Under the pieces are notes generated by a model. The model was not told the DNA's origin. It searched no databases and saw only the letters and a program-made list of their open reading frames with translations. Both the position numbers and the translations under genes were made by a program. A DNA stretch of 64,000 nt from Pseudomonas sp. PA27(2017) (GTDB taxonomy: Bacteria > Pseudomonadota > Gammaproteobacteria > Pseudomonadales > Pseudomonadaceae), in assembly GCF_001945445.1 (NCBI RefSeq), contig NZ_MSXW01000019.1, forward strand, positions 79,464-143,463, in the 5' to 3' direction. Within the stretch, counting starts at the first letter, position 1. Every line of letters starts with the position of its first letter. Below, piece by piece: positions 50,027 through 60,900 of this stretch.

Positions 50027-51531
50027 CGAATGGCACTTACTTTAGCTTCTTTGGATGTCCGGATCTGCGGATTGTGCGGCGTGCGCAGGTACGTTTCTGC
50101 GTCATCAGCGGGTAAGGCTTTGGCCGCCGTTTGACTGCCCGAGGCTCTATTCTGCCAGGGCGCCGGCCTACACGTTTCTGTGCGATCAGCCTCAGCAGTT
50201 CAGCGATGGCGTCGTTAACACAGCACCTGTCCAGCAGGCGCCACGTCAGCCATAGCTGGACGCTGTGCTTGAAACTCAGTTGCCTGGGCATGCAATCAGC
50301 CAACAACGCGGACTCGGTCATCAGCAGGCGAATCAGGTTGTAAGCCAGCAGGTAAACCCACAACTCCTTGATCGCCATCTGTGGTGTCTTGCAGCTGAGC
50401 ACCTCCAGGCCCAGCGTGCTCTTGAGGTTGCGAAGGTCGAGCTCGACATGCCAGCGCTGCTTGAACAGCTCTTTGAGTGATGCCTTGGGCGTCTGTTTGG
50501 CGCAGCACAAGGTGGTGACCAGAATCTTGCCACCGACTTTCAGTTCACGCACGGTGAGTGTTTCGGGGACTTGTTCGTAGTCCTCTTGAGTCATCCAGGC
50601 AGGACGTTTGCGAGGCTTGGGCAGGTCGATCAGCGGGTCTCGTTCACCGAGCTTTTTGCCGCGCCGAAAGTCGGTATTGCGCCGGCGGGCACCGTATTGC
50701 TCGAATACACCGTCAACGCCCCTGCGTTGGAGCTCATGCAGCAGGAAATAGGTGGCATAGAAGGCATCGCCCAGCAGCAAATCGCCGCGCTCCAAGGTGT
50801 CGAGCATCGAGCGCAGCAGCGTCTGCTCATCACCACCCTTGCCGCGAAAACGCCCGATCGACGCGTCGAGAATCGCGCCACTGCTCAAGCAGATGATGCC
50901 CACGGCCCGACAGATCGGAAAGCCCAGCCCCGGTTGCTGCGCACGGGACTGCGGGTATGCCGCTTGGTTCTGAGGAGTATCGGGCATGCTCAGCGTGGTG
51001 CCATCGACCAGGCGCACGGGGCGTGTTTGCCAGAGCGGTTGATTGACACAACGTCCGCTGATCGATGAACCGCTACCACGAACCAGTTTGGAAACCAGCT
51101 CGACCGGCAAGCGCTTGCGCGCCTTGCAGTAGCCACCGGTGTGCGTGCTGCAGCGCCGTTGCTTGGCCCGCAGTTGCCTGCCCGCCAGCTCGTTGACGGC
51201 TTTTTGGCAGGATTGGTCAGCACTCAGCGCTTGCCCCATGAACAGTGACAGCGTTTGCAGTGGTGGAAATTGTCGATGCCTGTACGCCGGCAGGGCCGCC
51301 TCGACTTGATCCGACAAGGCAGGATCGTTCAACAGTTCGAGCAGGGCGTGGGCATCAAGGGTCGAGGCATGATGTCGGGCACGCTGTTGTTGATGGAAAG
51401 CGGCCTGGCGCTTAGGATTCATGAAGGCTGCTCCTTGGCTTCGGCGGTGTGTTCGCAACTATCCACCGTAGACTTGGAGCAGCCTTTTTCGTTTCAGATC
51501 AATCAGTTGAATACAAAGTAAGTGCCATTCG
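50027..51531 (-). mobile_element. IS4-family insertion sequence, complete
   Basis: The 1505-base element has terminal inverted repeats sharing CGAATGGCACTTACTTT at the two ends. The 9-base target duplication GGTCAGAGT flanks it at 50018-50026 and 51532-51540 (10 bases if one end base is reassigned). One transposase gene fills it. The perfect duplication indicates a fairly recent single insertion. Confidence 0.9.
50037..51422 (-). CDS. IS4-family transposase
   Basis: A 461-residue DDE transposase from ATG 51422. Acidic residues are in RLVDGTTLSMPD, DLLLGDAFYATYFLL and LFKQRWHVELDLRNLKSTLG, the last being the IS4-type Y(2)R(3)E(6)K-like segment. It looks intact, so the element may still be active. 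GC is higher than in the surrounding toxin modules. Confidence 0.93.
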   Translation of the reverse strand: MNPKRQAAFHQQQRARHHASTLDAHALLELLNDPALSDQVEAALPAYRHRQFPPLQTLSLFMGQALSADQSCQKAVNELAGRQLRAKQRRCSTHTGGYCKARKRLPVELVSKLVRGSGSSISGRCVNQPLWQTRPVRLVDGTTLSMPDTPQNQAAYPQSRAQQPGLGFPICRAVGIICLSSGAILDASIGRFRGKGGDEQTLLRSMLDTLERGDLLLGDAFYATYFLLHELQRRGVDGVFEQYGARRRNTDFRRGKKLGERDPLIDLPKPRKRPAWMTQEDYEQVPETLTVRELKVGGKILVTTLCCAKQTPKASLKELFKQRWHVELDLRNLKSTLGLEVLSCKTPQMAIKELWVYLLAYNLIRLLMTESALLADCMPRQLSFKHSVQLWLTWRLLDRCCVNDAIAELLRLIAQKRVGRRPGRIEPRAVKRRPKPYPLMTQKRTCARRTIRRSGHPKKLK

Positions 51532-51561
51532 GGTCAGAGTCATTGATTTAGCTATATGACC

Positions 51562-51588
51562 GAATCAATGACTCTGACCCCATCGATT
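51562..51588 (+). repeat. right arm of the palindrome targeted by the IS
   Basis: The arm begins GAATCAATGACTCTGACCCC. With the IS and one target copy removed, 50011-50026 joins 51541-51548 and forms the matching inverted arm, separated from this one by 13 bases. It lies 57 bases from the cdiI stop. Confidence 0.8.
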
Positions 51589-51644
51589 GCATTACAAGCC
51601 TAAACCACTATCGAAATGGAGGAATAATCGTGATCTGCCCCCTA

Positions 51645-51920
51645 TTATTCCCTCTCTAACCACACTCGAACGCTCTCAAGCCACGCCCTAGTACTTAACC
51701 CATCTACCTTGGGACTATAATTCCCCCCCCAATCATAAACCAAACTATCAGAAACACTCTCCAGCGCCAAAACAACTTCAATATCATTACGAAGCCCCGT
51801 TATCATTTCAGCGCTTTCGCTACTGACAAATTTCTTAACCACCATTTCCGATGACGAGCTATCTATCATCCAGTCCTGATGAAAATAATTACGTAAAAAA
51901 TAATGAAGAATCGGGCACAA
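51645..51920 (-). CDS. cdiI: CdiI immunity protein
   Basis: A 91-residue protein of the CdiI_2 type: ILHYFLRNYFHQDWMIDSSSSEMVVKKFV near the start and SPKVDGLSTRAWLESVRVWLERE at the end. It should bind and block the toxin domain encoded just upstream. The start is TTG at 51920, supported by a perfect AGGAGG site 6 bases before it and 13 bases after the cdiA stop. Confidence 0.85.
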   Translation of the reverse strand: MCPILHYFLRNYFHQDWMIDSSSSEMVVKKFVSSESAEMITGLRNDIEVVLALESVSDSLVYDWGGNYSPKVDGLSTRAWLESVRVWLERE

Positions 51921-51926
51921 AATAGA

Positions 51927-51932
51927 CCTCCT
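51927..51932 (-). promoter_or_regulatory. ribosome binding site fixing the TTG start of cdiI
   Basis: AGGAGG lies 6 bases before TTG 51920. A GTG nearby is in another frame, so the TTG start is the only sensible choice. Confidence 0.8.
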
Positions 51933-51933
51933 A

Positions 51934-54900
51934 CTACTCTGGATATGCAGTAATTATAATAAATCCTTTCGGCATCGACGGATCTTTCTCTAGAAAAACA
52001 ACCACCTTGCTAGAAGGGCTTGCCATGCTTGCACCACTAGGAATCACACGTCCAATTTCGTAACCAAGCTCTTGCGTAAACGAGTATTTATTACCACCAC
52101 TACCACTCATCCAAGCGTCTACCCCCGCCCTATTTTTGGCAAAAGCCTCTCCAACAGCCTTATCAGCGACAGTCAAATCATTAAACGTAGAGGAAGCTTT
52201 AATGTGCGGCTCAGAAGCAAGCCGCGCCAAAAGCTGTGCATCTGTTTTACCAACATGTTTCTGCACAGCATGCCCGCCACTATTATCGTGAAAAATTAAA
52301 GTCCTCCCAGTTTCGCTTTTCACGCTGTACGGTATTTTCACTGGCCTATCCGGCAATGGATATCCAGCTTCCATATCCGTCTGCGCACTATCCGGATTAT
52401 GGTTCTTCGCCGGAGAAACATTCTCCTTGGTCTTGATAACCTTAGCAGTCTTGCTGCCCGCCGCACCGACCAGCAACATAGCTATCAGCGAACCGCCACC
52501 AATTAGATAAACATCCCCTTCGTACTGCTCATCCAACTCGTCTCGTTCAACCGCCTCGGCGACGGCCTTGCCCAAAACACCTTGAAGGTACGCCTGATAT
52601 TGCGCCACTTTCTCGCCAAATGGCGTTTCTGAAAGCGCCTGCTCTGCGGCCCACATAATCAAACCCTTAGGTCCTTGCGCTGCGGCCATCACGAACCCGA
52701 CCGCTTCTGCCTTCTCGGGATTGGCCTCAATATAGGCGTTGGCTGCCGAAACTCGATCCAGAATTTTCTGCTCAATACGGAGATCATCTTTTTTCCCTAT
52801 GATGCCCGTAGGTGGCAACTGCAAGGCATCAGGAGATACATCCACACCGGCCGCAGCCAGCCCCTGCTCCGTCTCTCGCAACAACTCAGGGTCTTTCAAG
52901 AAAACCTGGGAAATATTCCGAAGCTCAGCCAACACCTGATTCTGAAACGCCTCATCTGCCAGAAGCGCTCTAGCCTCTGCCCGATTCATCCCAGACATGA
53001 TCAAGCCGTAAAGCGCCTGCTCGGCAATCTCCTGACCACCAGCCTCCAACGCCCCCTCAGGCAGGGGCTTGCCCGTCAATCTCTCCCATTCGTTGAGGCT
53101 GGCATTCACCAGAATGCTTACATCTTTAAAATTGGCCTTGGCTGTTTCGTCATACGTCATCAACGCATGAGCCCACTGCCCCGCTGTAGCGACTGGATCA
53201 CTTACAGCATCCAGCGACGACTTACTGACATAAAGATCCGTCCGTTCTTCCTTGTCCTTGGTAATTTCATAGGCCTTACTGGTATCGCGATTCAGCCCAG
53301 TTATGGAGTCCTGACCAATTTCGGCATCGCTACGGACAACGATCTCACCTGCGCCCACCGTGGCCCGCACGATCTGCTGGCGATCCTTCTCGTACTCGTA
53401 ACCCTCGACGCTCCAGCCCGTCTTGCCTTTTTCGCCCTTGCCTTCCTTGCTTTTGTCTTGCTGGGTATCTTTTGCATCGTTCTTACCGTACGAACCACCG
53501 ACATTCAGGTAATAGCTGTGCTCCTTGTCGTGCCCGGCGATATCGCTGAAGCCCAGGGTGCCGGTATCCAATTTGAGGTTGCCGGTGTTGGAGGCAATCA
53601 GTGCACCATCGATTTGCGTGTGTTCTTCGGTGCGGATGTCCAAGCGATCACGCGCAACGATACGGGTTTGATTTTCCACCCACTCGGTAGAGCCCGTGGT
53701 TTCGCCGTAGCCAACCGAAGCACTGAAACCGGCTCCGGGGCCGAATGTGGCGGTAGCGCTGACATCGAATTCCCTACCTTTGACTTTCCCCGTATCAGGG
53801 AGTGAGGTCACGGTCAGATCACGTCCTACACGGCCAGTTACTTCGTCGCCACTCAGTTGTGCACCACTTATGGCGGTATCTCGGCCACTGGTGAAGTTCA
53901 GACGATCGCCGGCATACAGGTAGGCTTCCTGCTGGCGCTGACCTTCGCGTTCAAGATCGCCCTTGCCGACGTTGACGCTGACATACACACCAACGCCCTC
54001 GGAGCCGAAGGTCAAGCCAACTTCGCCGCCGCCGCTGCGGCGAGTGCTTTCACTATCGCTGGCATTCTGAGCGGCACTGATCTTGAGGTCGTTACCGGCC
54101 TTGAGGTCGATATCGCGCCCTGCCTGAACCTGCGTACCGATCAGGTTCAGGTCATTGCGTGCGCTGAGATTTACATCACGTTCGGCATTGAGCACCGCGG
54201 CACTGGCGGTTCCCTGGCTGCCCTCTTCACCCGCTACGCCACGACTGCCGCCAATACCAACCTTGAAGCCACCACTGGTGCCGCCAACAATTCCACCTTT
54301 ACCCTGGCTCTGCTGGCTGTCATAGCTTTGCTCGCCACGGGCGACATCAAGCACGATGTCCCGGCCAGTGACATTGATGTCACGCCCGGAATGGAACTGA
54401 GCGCCACGTACCTGAACGTCATTACCTGCTTCCAGGTTGATGTCGTTACCCGCTTCCAACGTCGAAGCGCGATTTCCAACCACAGTCTGGCTGACGCTCT
54501 GGCGTTGGCTGGTACTACCGAAATGCGCATCGAACGTCGGCCCAGCCAGGAACTGGCTGACGGAGTCCACCGCCTTGAGCGTGCTCGATGCCTGGCTGAC
54601 AGTGTTCTCACCTTTGCCGGCGCCGCTTACCGCATTCTTGGTTCGCTCGTAGTTGTGGTTAACCGTGACGCCTACGCCGCTACGGTTCTGGCTCTGCTCT
54701 CTTTCGATACTCGACTGTTCGCGAGCCGCATCGACGACGATGTCGCGCCAGGCCTTCATGTTCAGGTCGTAGCCGGCCTGCATGTCCGAGCCTTGCTGCC
54801 GGATATCGCGCCCAGCACGTACATCCAGGTCCAAACCGGCGTTGATCTGGCTGGCTGCCGCAGTCTGTTCGCTGGTACGAGTCTTGTCCTTGAGCGACTC

Positions 54901-57900
54901 GGCCCCGGCAAAGGCACTAACACCATTGCCATCGGAGCTCAGTTGCAAGCCAACGGTCTTGGTGTTCTTCCACGAGGTGACCTGCTCGCTGCTGCTTCCT
55001 GCAACGACGTTTACGTCACGTCCTGCATCGAGGAGCACATTTCGACCTGCGCTGACGCCGCTGCCCACGACATTGACGTCGCGCTTGGCGATCAATGAAG
55101 CATCACGCTCGGCGTTGACCTGGCTGCCCACATTGGTGGAGCTGATGATTTCCTGGCCGCTCTTCTTGGCGTTAGAAATTGTGATACCGCCAAGCCCTGC
55201 TGCATTACTGGCGGAAAGATCGAACTTCTTCTTGTACGACTCGCTGCGGCTATACGCCTCGTCATTCGCCGCTACCAGGTTGATATCACCCGTGTCCTTC
55301 ACCAACCCGGCGCGCAGCTCGACGTCGTTACCGGCATCGGTGGTACTGGCCCGTAGACGGATATCGTTACCTGCCGCGATGACCACGTCGTTGCCCGCTT
55401 CCAGCTCGCTGGCGACCTGGGCGGCGCTGGTCTTGAGTTGGCTCTTGCCGCTCTTGGAGAGGCCAAGGAAACCGGATTTGGTTTTCTTGGAATAGGAGCC
55501 ATGCTCCTCGACACCGGACAGCACGGCCACATCGCCGGTACCACCAAGCAGCAGATCATTACCCGCCGTGAGCTGGCTACCGATAACCGTTACGTCGCGA
55601 CCACCGTCAAGATTCAGGGCGCCATTGGCTGCCTTGCTGGTGTTGACAGTAAGATCGTTGCCCGCCTCGATCACCGAGGCGATGTTGGTGCTGTTGTAGC
55701 TTTCCTGCTGTTTACTGCTGCTGCGCCCGAATGAACCTTTCTTCTTCTTGAAGTAGTAGGAGGCGCTTTCATCCTTGGCCGACAGGATGTTGATGTCCTG
55801 GCTGGCGTCGATGTCGACATCGTTGCCCGCCTGTACACGGCTGGCGATCACGCTCAGGTCATTGCCCGCTCCCAGGCTGATGTCACGACCGGCCTGGAGC
55901 TCGCTGGATTGCTGGGTGATCTGATCACGGCTTTGGGTGACTTTCTTACTGCGCGACAGAAAATGGCTCTCGTTGGCGGCGCTGGAGAGCACCAGATCAC
56001 GCTCGGCACCGAGGTCAATATCGCGGCCTGCCGTCACGCGGCTGGCCACCACACCCAAGTCACGCCCGGCAGCGATATCCAGATCACGCCCAGCGCTGAC
56101 CTGGGCGCCCACCTGTGTTACCCGTTCATTGGCGAACCAGTTGCCGCGAGTCTGGTACTGCCCCTCCTGCACGGAAGCGACGGTAACGTCGCGGCCAGCC
56201 TGGATGGTAAGGTCGCCGCGGCTATCGAGGACACTGCCGAGGTTGCTCACGTCGCGCCCAGCCGCCAGGCTGAGGCTCTCGGCGGCTTCGATGCGGGCGG
56301 CGTTGTCGACGTAGGTCTGCCCCCAGCGATAGGAGCCTATGCTGGCCGCATGCTGAGTGACACTACGCTCATTGACTATGTCGCCTTCACCGGCGACCAA
56401 GCTGACATCGCGCCCGGCGATGATGCCGCCCTGGGCATTGCGGATGCTTTCGGTCGCCAGCAACTGGAGGCGGTTGCCCGCCTCGACCAGACCGCTGTTG
56501 CGGATGTTGTCGGCCGTAGCCTTGAGGTTTTCGCTCGCACGCAGGGTGCCCTGGTTGGCCAGCTCACCACCGCTGATCAGCGTAACGTCACTACCTTGAA
56601 TCAGTGTTCCATTGGCCGCCAGGCGGCCTTCAGCCTGCGCCAAGTAAAGTACAGGCACCAATACCTTCTCACCCGCGACCTCGTGTTCTTCGAGCCAGAC
56701 GATGTCGTGAGTCAGCGCCGCCACCTGCTGGGCGCTCAAGGTCACGCCCAGGCTCAGGTTCAGCCGTTCCTTGCTCGCAACAGCGTTGTCCATCAGATAA
56801 CGAAACATCGCTTCGTCGCTGGTCAGTCCGGCGAGATAACGCTGCCCCGTATGCGCCACGATGGCTTCGCGCACCAGGCGCTGTTCGTAGAGGCCATCTC
56901 CCAAACGCTTTTGCGCCTGGTCGGGGTCATAGCCCAGCTTGCCCAGCATGTAGTCGGAGTTCACGAATCGCTTGAGATCGGTCAGTGCTGGGTTGGTTTC
57001 GATTAAATATTTGTGTCGAACTGAAGTATGCGATGGGTTAAGCGAATTTCGAACGCCTACAACTTCGGGTAAGTCGATATTCGGGAACCCCGCTGCAAGC
57101 TGATCGCCCTGCAAAGTGCGAGCATTAGCGATGAACGCTTCAGGAGGCAGCGAGGCTTGAGAATTACTGACGCTCAGCGAGGCTGGCTTATTGGTCTGAT
57201 TGGTGTCAGCTGGCGTATCTTGGGCAAGGGTGGCACTTACAGAGACAGCGACCTGATCGCTCAGGCGAAATAACCCATTGGTACCCTGCGGCAGTGCAAA
57301 GCCGGGAAGCGATAATGGATTTACCTGTTTTTGTTGCAGATCAGGAGGAAGCTGTTTATTGAGATAAAAAACAGTTTTCGCTGAACTACCAATACTGGTG
57401 TCAACAGTTTTTTTCGCGTTTCCCTCAGGCTTGGAAGCCGCCTTCTCGACACCATTTAAAATCTTGTTGGTCGCAGATATATTAATGGATCCCCCAGCTT
57501 GTATCACAGCCTGAGCAATTCCAGCACCAATGTTCCCCACAGTAAAATCAGAGAACGGAGTGGCATTTTTAATAAAGGATGGAGCATCTACTCTTATGCC
57601 TGAAGAGTACTTACCCTCTTCCATAACCAAGTCACGCCTAGCATCGCCAAACCTGCCCGGTAATAATATCCCGTATGTTCCGACATGCTGATATCTTTCG
57701 CGCCCCGCTGGCTCACCACCTGTGACACGAATATAGGGCTTAACCCTCGCGCCCTCCTCCGAAGAATTCCAGAATCGGAAATTGCGATCATAACCAGCAT
57801 CATTATAAGCATTATAACTTATAATCTGCCTCCACATATCCATTGATGGATACAGCTTAAGATACTTGTAGTTAACTCCGCTTTCAGTAGAAAACGATGA

Positions 57901-60900
57901 GTTCTCAAAGCTTTCTGCTTCAGCAGAAAAATCTCTTCCTGCGCTTATTTGAGAAGCGGAATTGACAAACTCTTTAGCATAAACCCTAAGATCACGCCCA
58001 GCAGCAATACTAGCGCTTGGCGAGTCCTTCAACAATTGAGTCTCAAACTCACTGACCCAAACTAAATGTGACTCCTCGATCCGTCCAAACCTAGGCCTGT
58101 CGCACGAGAAACAACGTACTCCTATTGCCGCCGACTTATTAACACGCACAGTCTCAAACTGATCTTTTTTATTCACCAACAGCATAGATTTAATTACTAA
58201 ATCATCGCCACTCTCCACACTCCCCGACAGATTGCTAACTTGCCTTGCCCACGCCCCGTGATCATCTCCGGCGAGATCGATTTTGCCTAAGCTGTATATA
58301 TCTGCATATTTGTTAGTGAGATCACCCACGCGGAGCGCCATATCCTTACCGCTGAAGATGAGAGCGTTCTCGTTGGTTATACTCGTCGAATAGATTTTGA
58401 GCGCTTCGCCACCGCCCAAGGTGCCGTAATTGTTCAATGTATGCGCGTTAACGGTCAGGCCGCCGGCCGAGGTCAGACGGCCATGGTTGGTCAGGGTGCC
58501 CGTGCTGCTGATGCTGCTCACCCCACCACCACTGATGCGGGCGGTGCTCGCCAGATCGAGGCTGGCGGCTTTCAGGTTCAGCGCGCCCAGACTGGTTACC
58601 TGCCCGGCCCCGCTGTAGGCACCGATCAGGTCGAGGCTGAGGCTGCCGTCGCTGGCCAGCAAACCGTCGTTGATCCAGCTGCCGCCGCTGCCGCTCAGGG
58701 ACTGGCTGGCCAGCAACTGGCCCGTGGCGGTCTGGGTGAAGCTGCCGATGTTCAGCACCAGGCGCCCGGCTTGCAGCACGCCGCTGTTGGTCCAGCTATC
58801 GGCGCTCAGAGTGAGCAGGCCGTTGGTGCTGAGGTCGCCCCCGGCGCCCATGACCTGGGCGGCGCTGAGGCCGAAGTTGCCGGTGCCGACATGCAGGATG
58901 CTGCCGCCGCTGCTCTGCAGGCCGGCAGTCTCGAGTACAAGGTTGGTGTTGGCGGTTTCGATGCGGCCGCGGCGGTTGTCCAGGCTGCTGGCGGTGATAC
59001 GGGTATCGCCAGTGTTGCCCAGCGCACGCAGGCTGCCATTGCGGTTGTCCAGGCCGGTGCTGGCCAGGCTCAGGCTGCTGGCGCTTTCGACCATACCGTA
59101 AACGTTGTTCAGCGCCCCCGACAGGCCGAAGTCGATGCGCCCGGCCGAGACCTTGCCGCCCTGCCCCAAGGCAGCGCCCTGGTTGTTGAAGTCCCCGACG
59201 ATGAGGCCAAGCATCTGGTGGGCATACAGGCCACCACCCTGGTTGTTGAAGGTGGCGCGGCCCAGGTCGATCGAGGTGTTGCCGGCCAGCGCGGAAATGT
59301 GGCCACCACGGTTGTTGAGGCCTTGAGCTTCGACGTCGAGCGTCTGCGCCTGGGTGGTGCCGCCGTCGTTGTCGAAAAGCCCGGAGCTGACCAGCTTGAG
59401 CCAGCCGGTCAGGCTGCTGAGTACGCCGCCACGGTTGTCGATGCTGGTGGAGCGCTGCAGGTCGAAATTGCCAGCACGGCTCTGGAGCTGGCCGCTCTGG
59501 TTATCCAGCGCACCATCCAGGGTAAGCAGCAGGTCCCCCTGGCTGCTCAGGCTACCGGCAGCGTTGTCGAGGCTTTGTGCGCGGATGCCGACGGCCCCGA
59601 GCTGGCTGTGGATCAGGCCGCCGCCCGTATTGTTCAGGGCACCGGTAAGCAGCAGGTTCAGGCCATTGCGCGCAGCGACGGTGCCGCCCGCGTTGTTCAG
59701 GCTGCTGGCGGTCAAGTCGAGCAGGTTCTGGCTGATCAGGCTGCCGCTCTGGTTGTCGATGGCCTGGGCCTTGAGCACCAGCGGGCCGGTACTGGCCAGC
59801 TTGCCCTGCTGGCCATTGCGCAGATCGCCTGTGAGGGTGAGGCCGAGCGCCGCGCCGCTGGTGAACTGGCCGGCGCGGTTGTCCAGGCGGGTTGCGTTCA
59901 GGCTGCTGGCCTTGCCACTGCCGATCTGCCCGGCGTTGTTGTTCACCGCCCCGGCATTGGCCGTCAGGCTGCCTTGGCTGTCGATAAGGCCATTGCCGCT
60001 GTTGTCGAGCACGCCGCTCAGGCGCAGCTCGAGATCGCCACCGCTGGAGACGATGCCCTTGGCGCTGTTGTCCAGGCTGGCGGCCTCGATTTCGAGCTCC
60101 GCCTTGCTGACCAGAGCGCCTTCACCGCTGTTGTTCAAGACGCCCTGGCTGCCTTCGAGCTTGACGCTCAGCGCGCCGTCACGGCTGGAGACGGTGCCGC
60201 GCGCGCTGTTGTCCAGGCTGCCAGCGGCGATATCCACGCCCTGCCAGCCAGAGATCAGCCCGGCTGCGGCGTTGCGCAGGCTGCCCTTGCCCACATCGAG
60301 CCCCAGTTGGCCGGCGCTGATGATGCGGCCCTGCTCGCCGTTGTCGATGGCACTGGCGAGTAGCCGATAACCCTGGGTGCTGGAGACTTCCCCGCCAGCG
60401 CGGTTGTCCAGTTTGCCCAGCGCCTGCAGGCTCAGCGGGCCGTTGGCCGTGAGCAGACCGCCCCGGTTGTCCAGGTCGCCTCCCTTGAGGTCGATGCGCA
60501 CGCCCGCTTCGCCGATCAGCCGGCCCTGGCGCTGGATCAGTTGGGTAACGGTCAGGCGCAGGTCTTTCTTGGCCGACAGCTCGCCGCCGCTGTTACCGAG
60601 GTCTCGGCTGGAGTCCAGACGGCTGGCCGTCAGGTCGAGGGCATCGGCACTGGTGATCAGCCCGTTGTCGCGATTATCCACCGCGTCGGCCGTCATGTTG
60701 AGGACCTGGCGGCTGCTGATGACGCCGTTGCGGTTGTCCAGGTCGCCGGAGGCGAGTTCGAGCCCGGCCTGGCTGAGCAGGCTGCCGCCCTGATTGTTCA
60801 AGGTGCCGGTCGTCACCTGCTGGTCACCACCGCTAGCCAGCAGGCCGGCGTTGGCGTTGTCCAGTTCGGCCGCTTCTACGATTAGGCCCTGGGCGGCCGA

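Noticed and set aside
51934..53500. VENN-type border motif before the CdiA toxin
   Set aside because: No VENN, ELYN or close variant was found in the last 500 residues, so the toxin border is given only approximately.
58441..60363. 640-codon open frame antisense to cdiA
   Set aside because: It mirrors the repeated FHA segments; composition is Ala/Gln/Val-rich and no start signal is seen.
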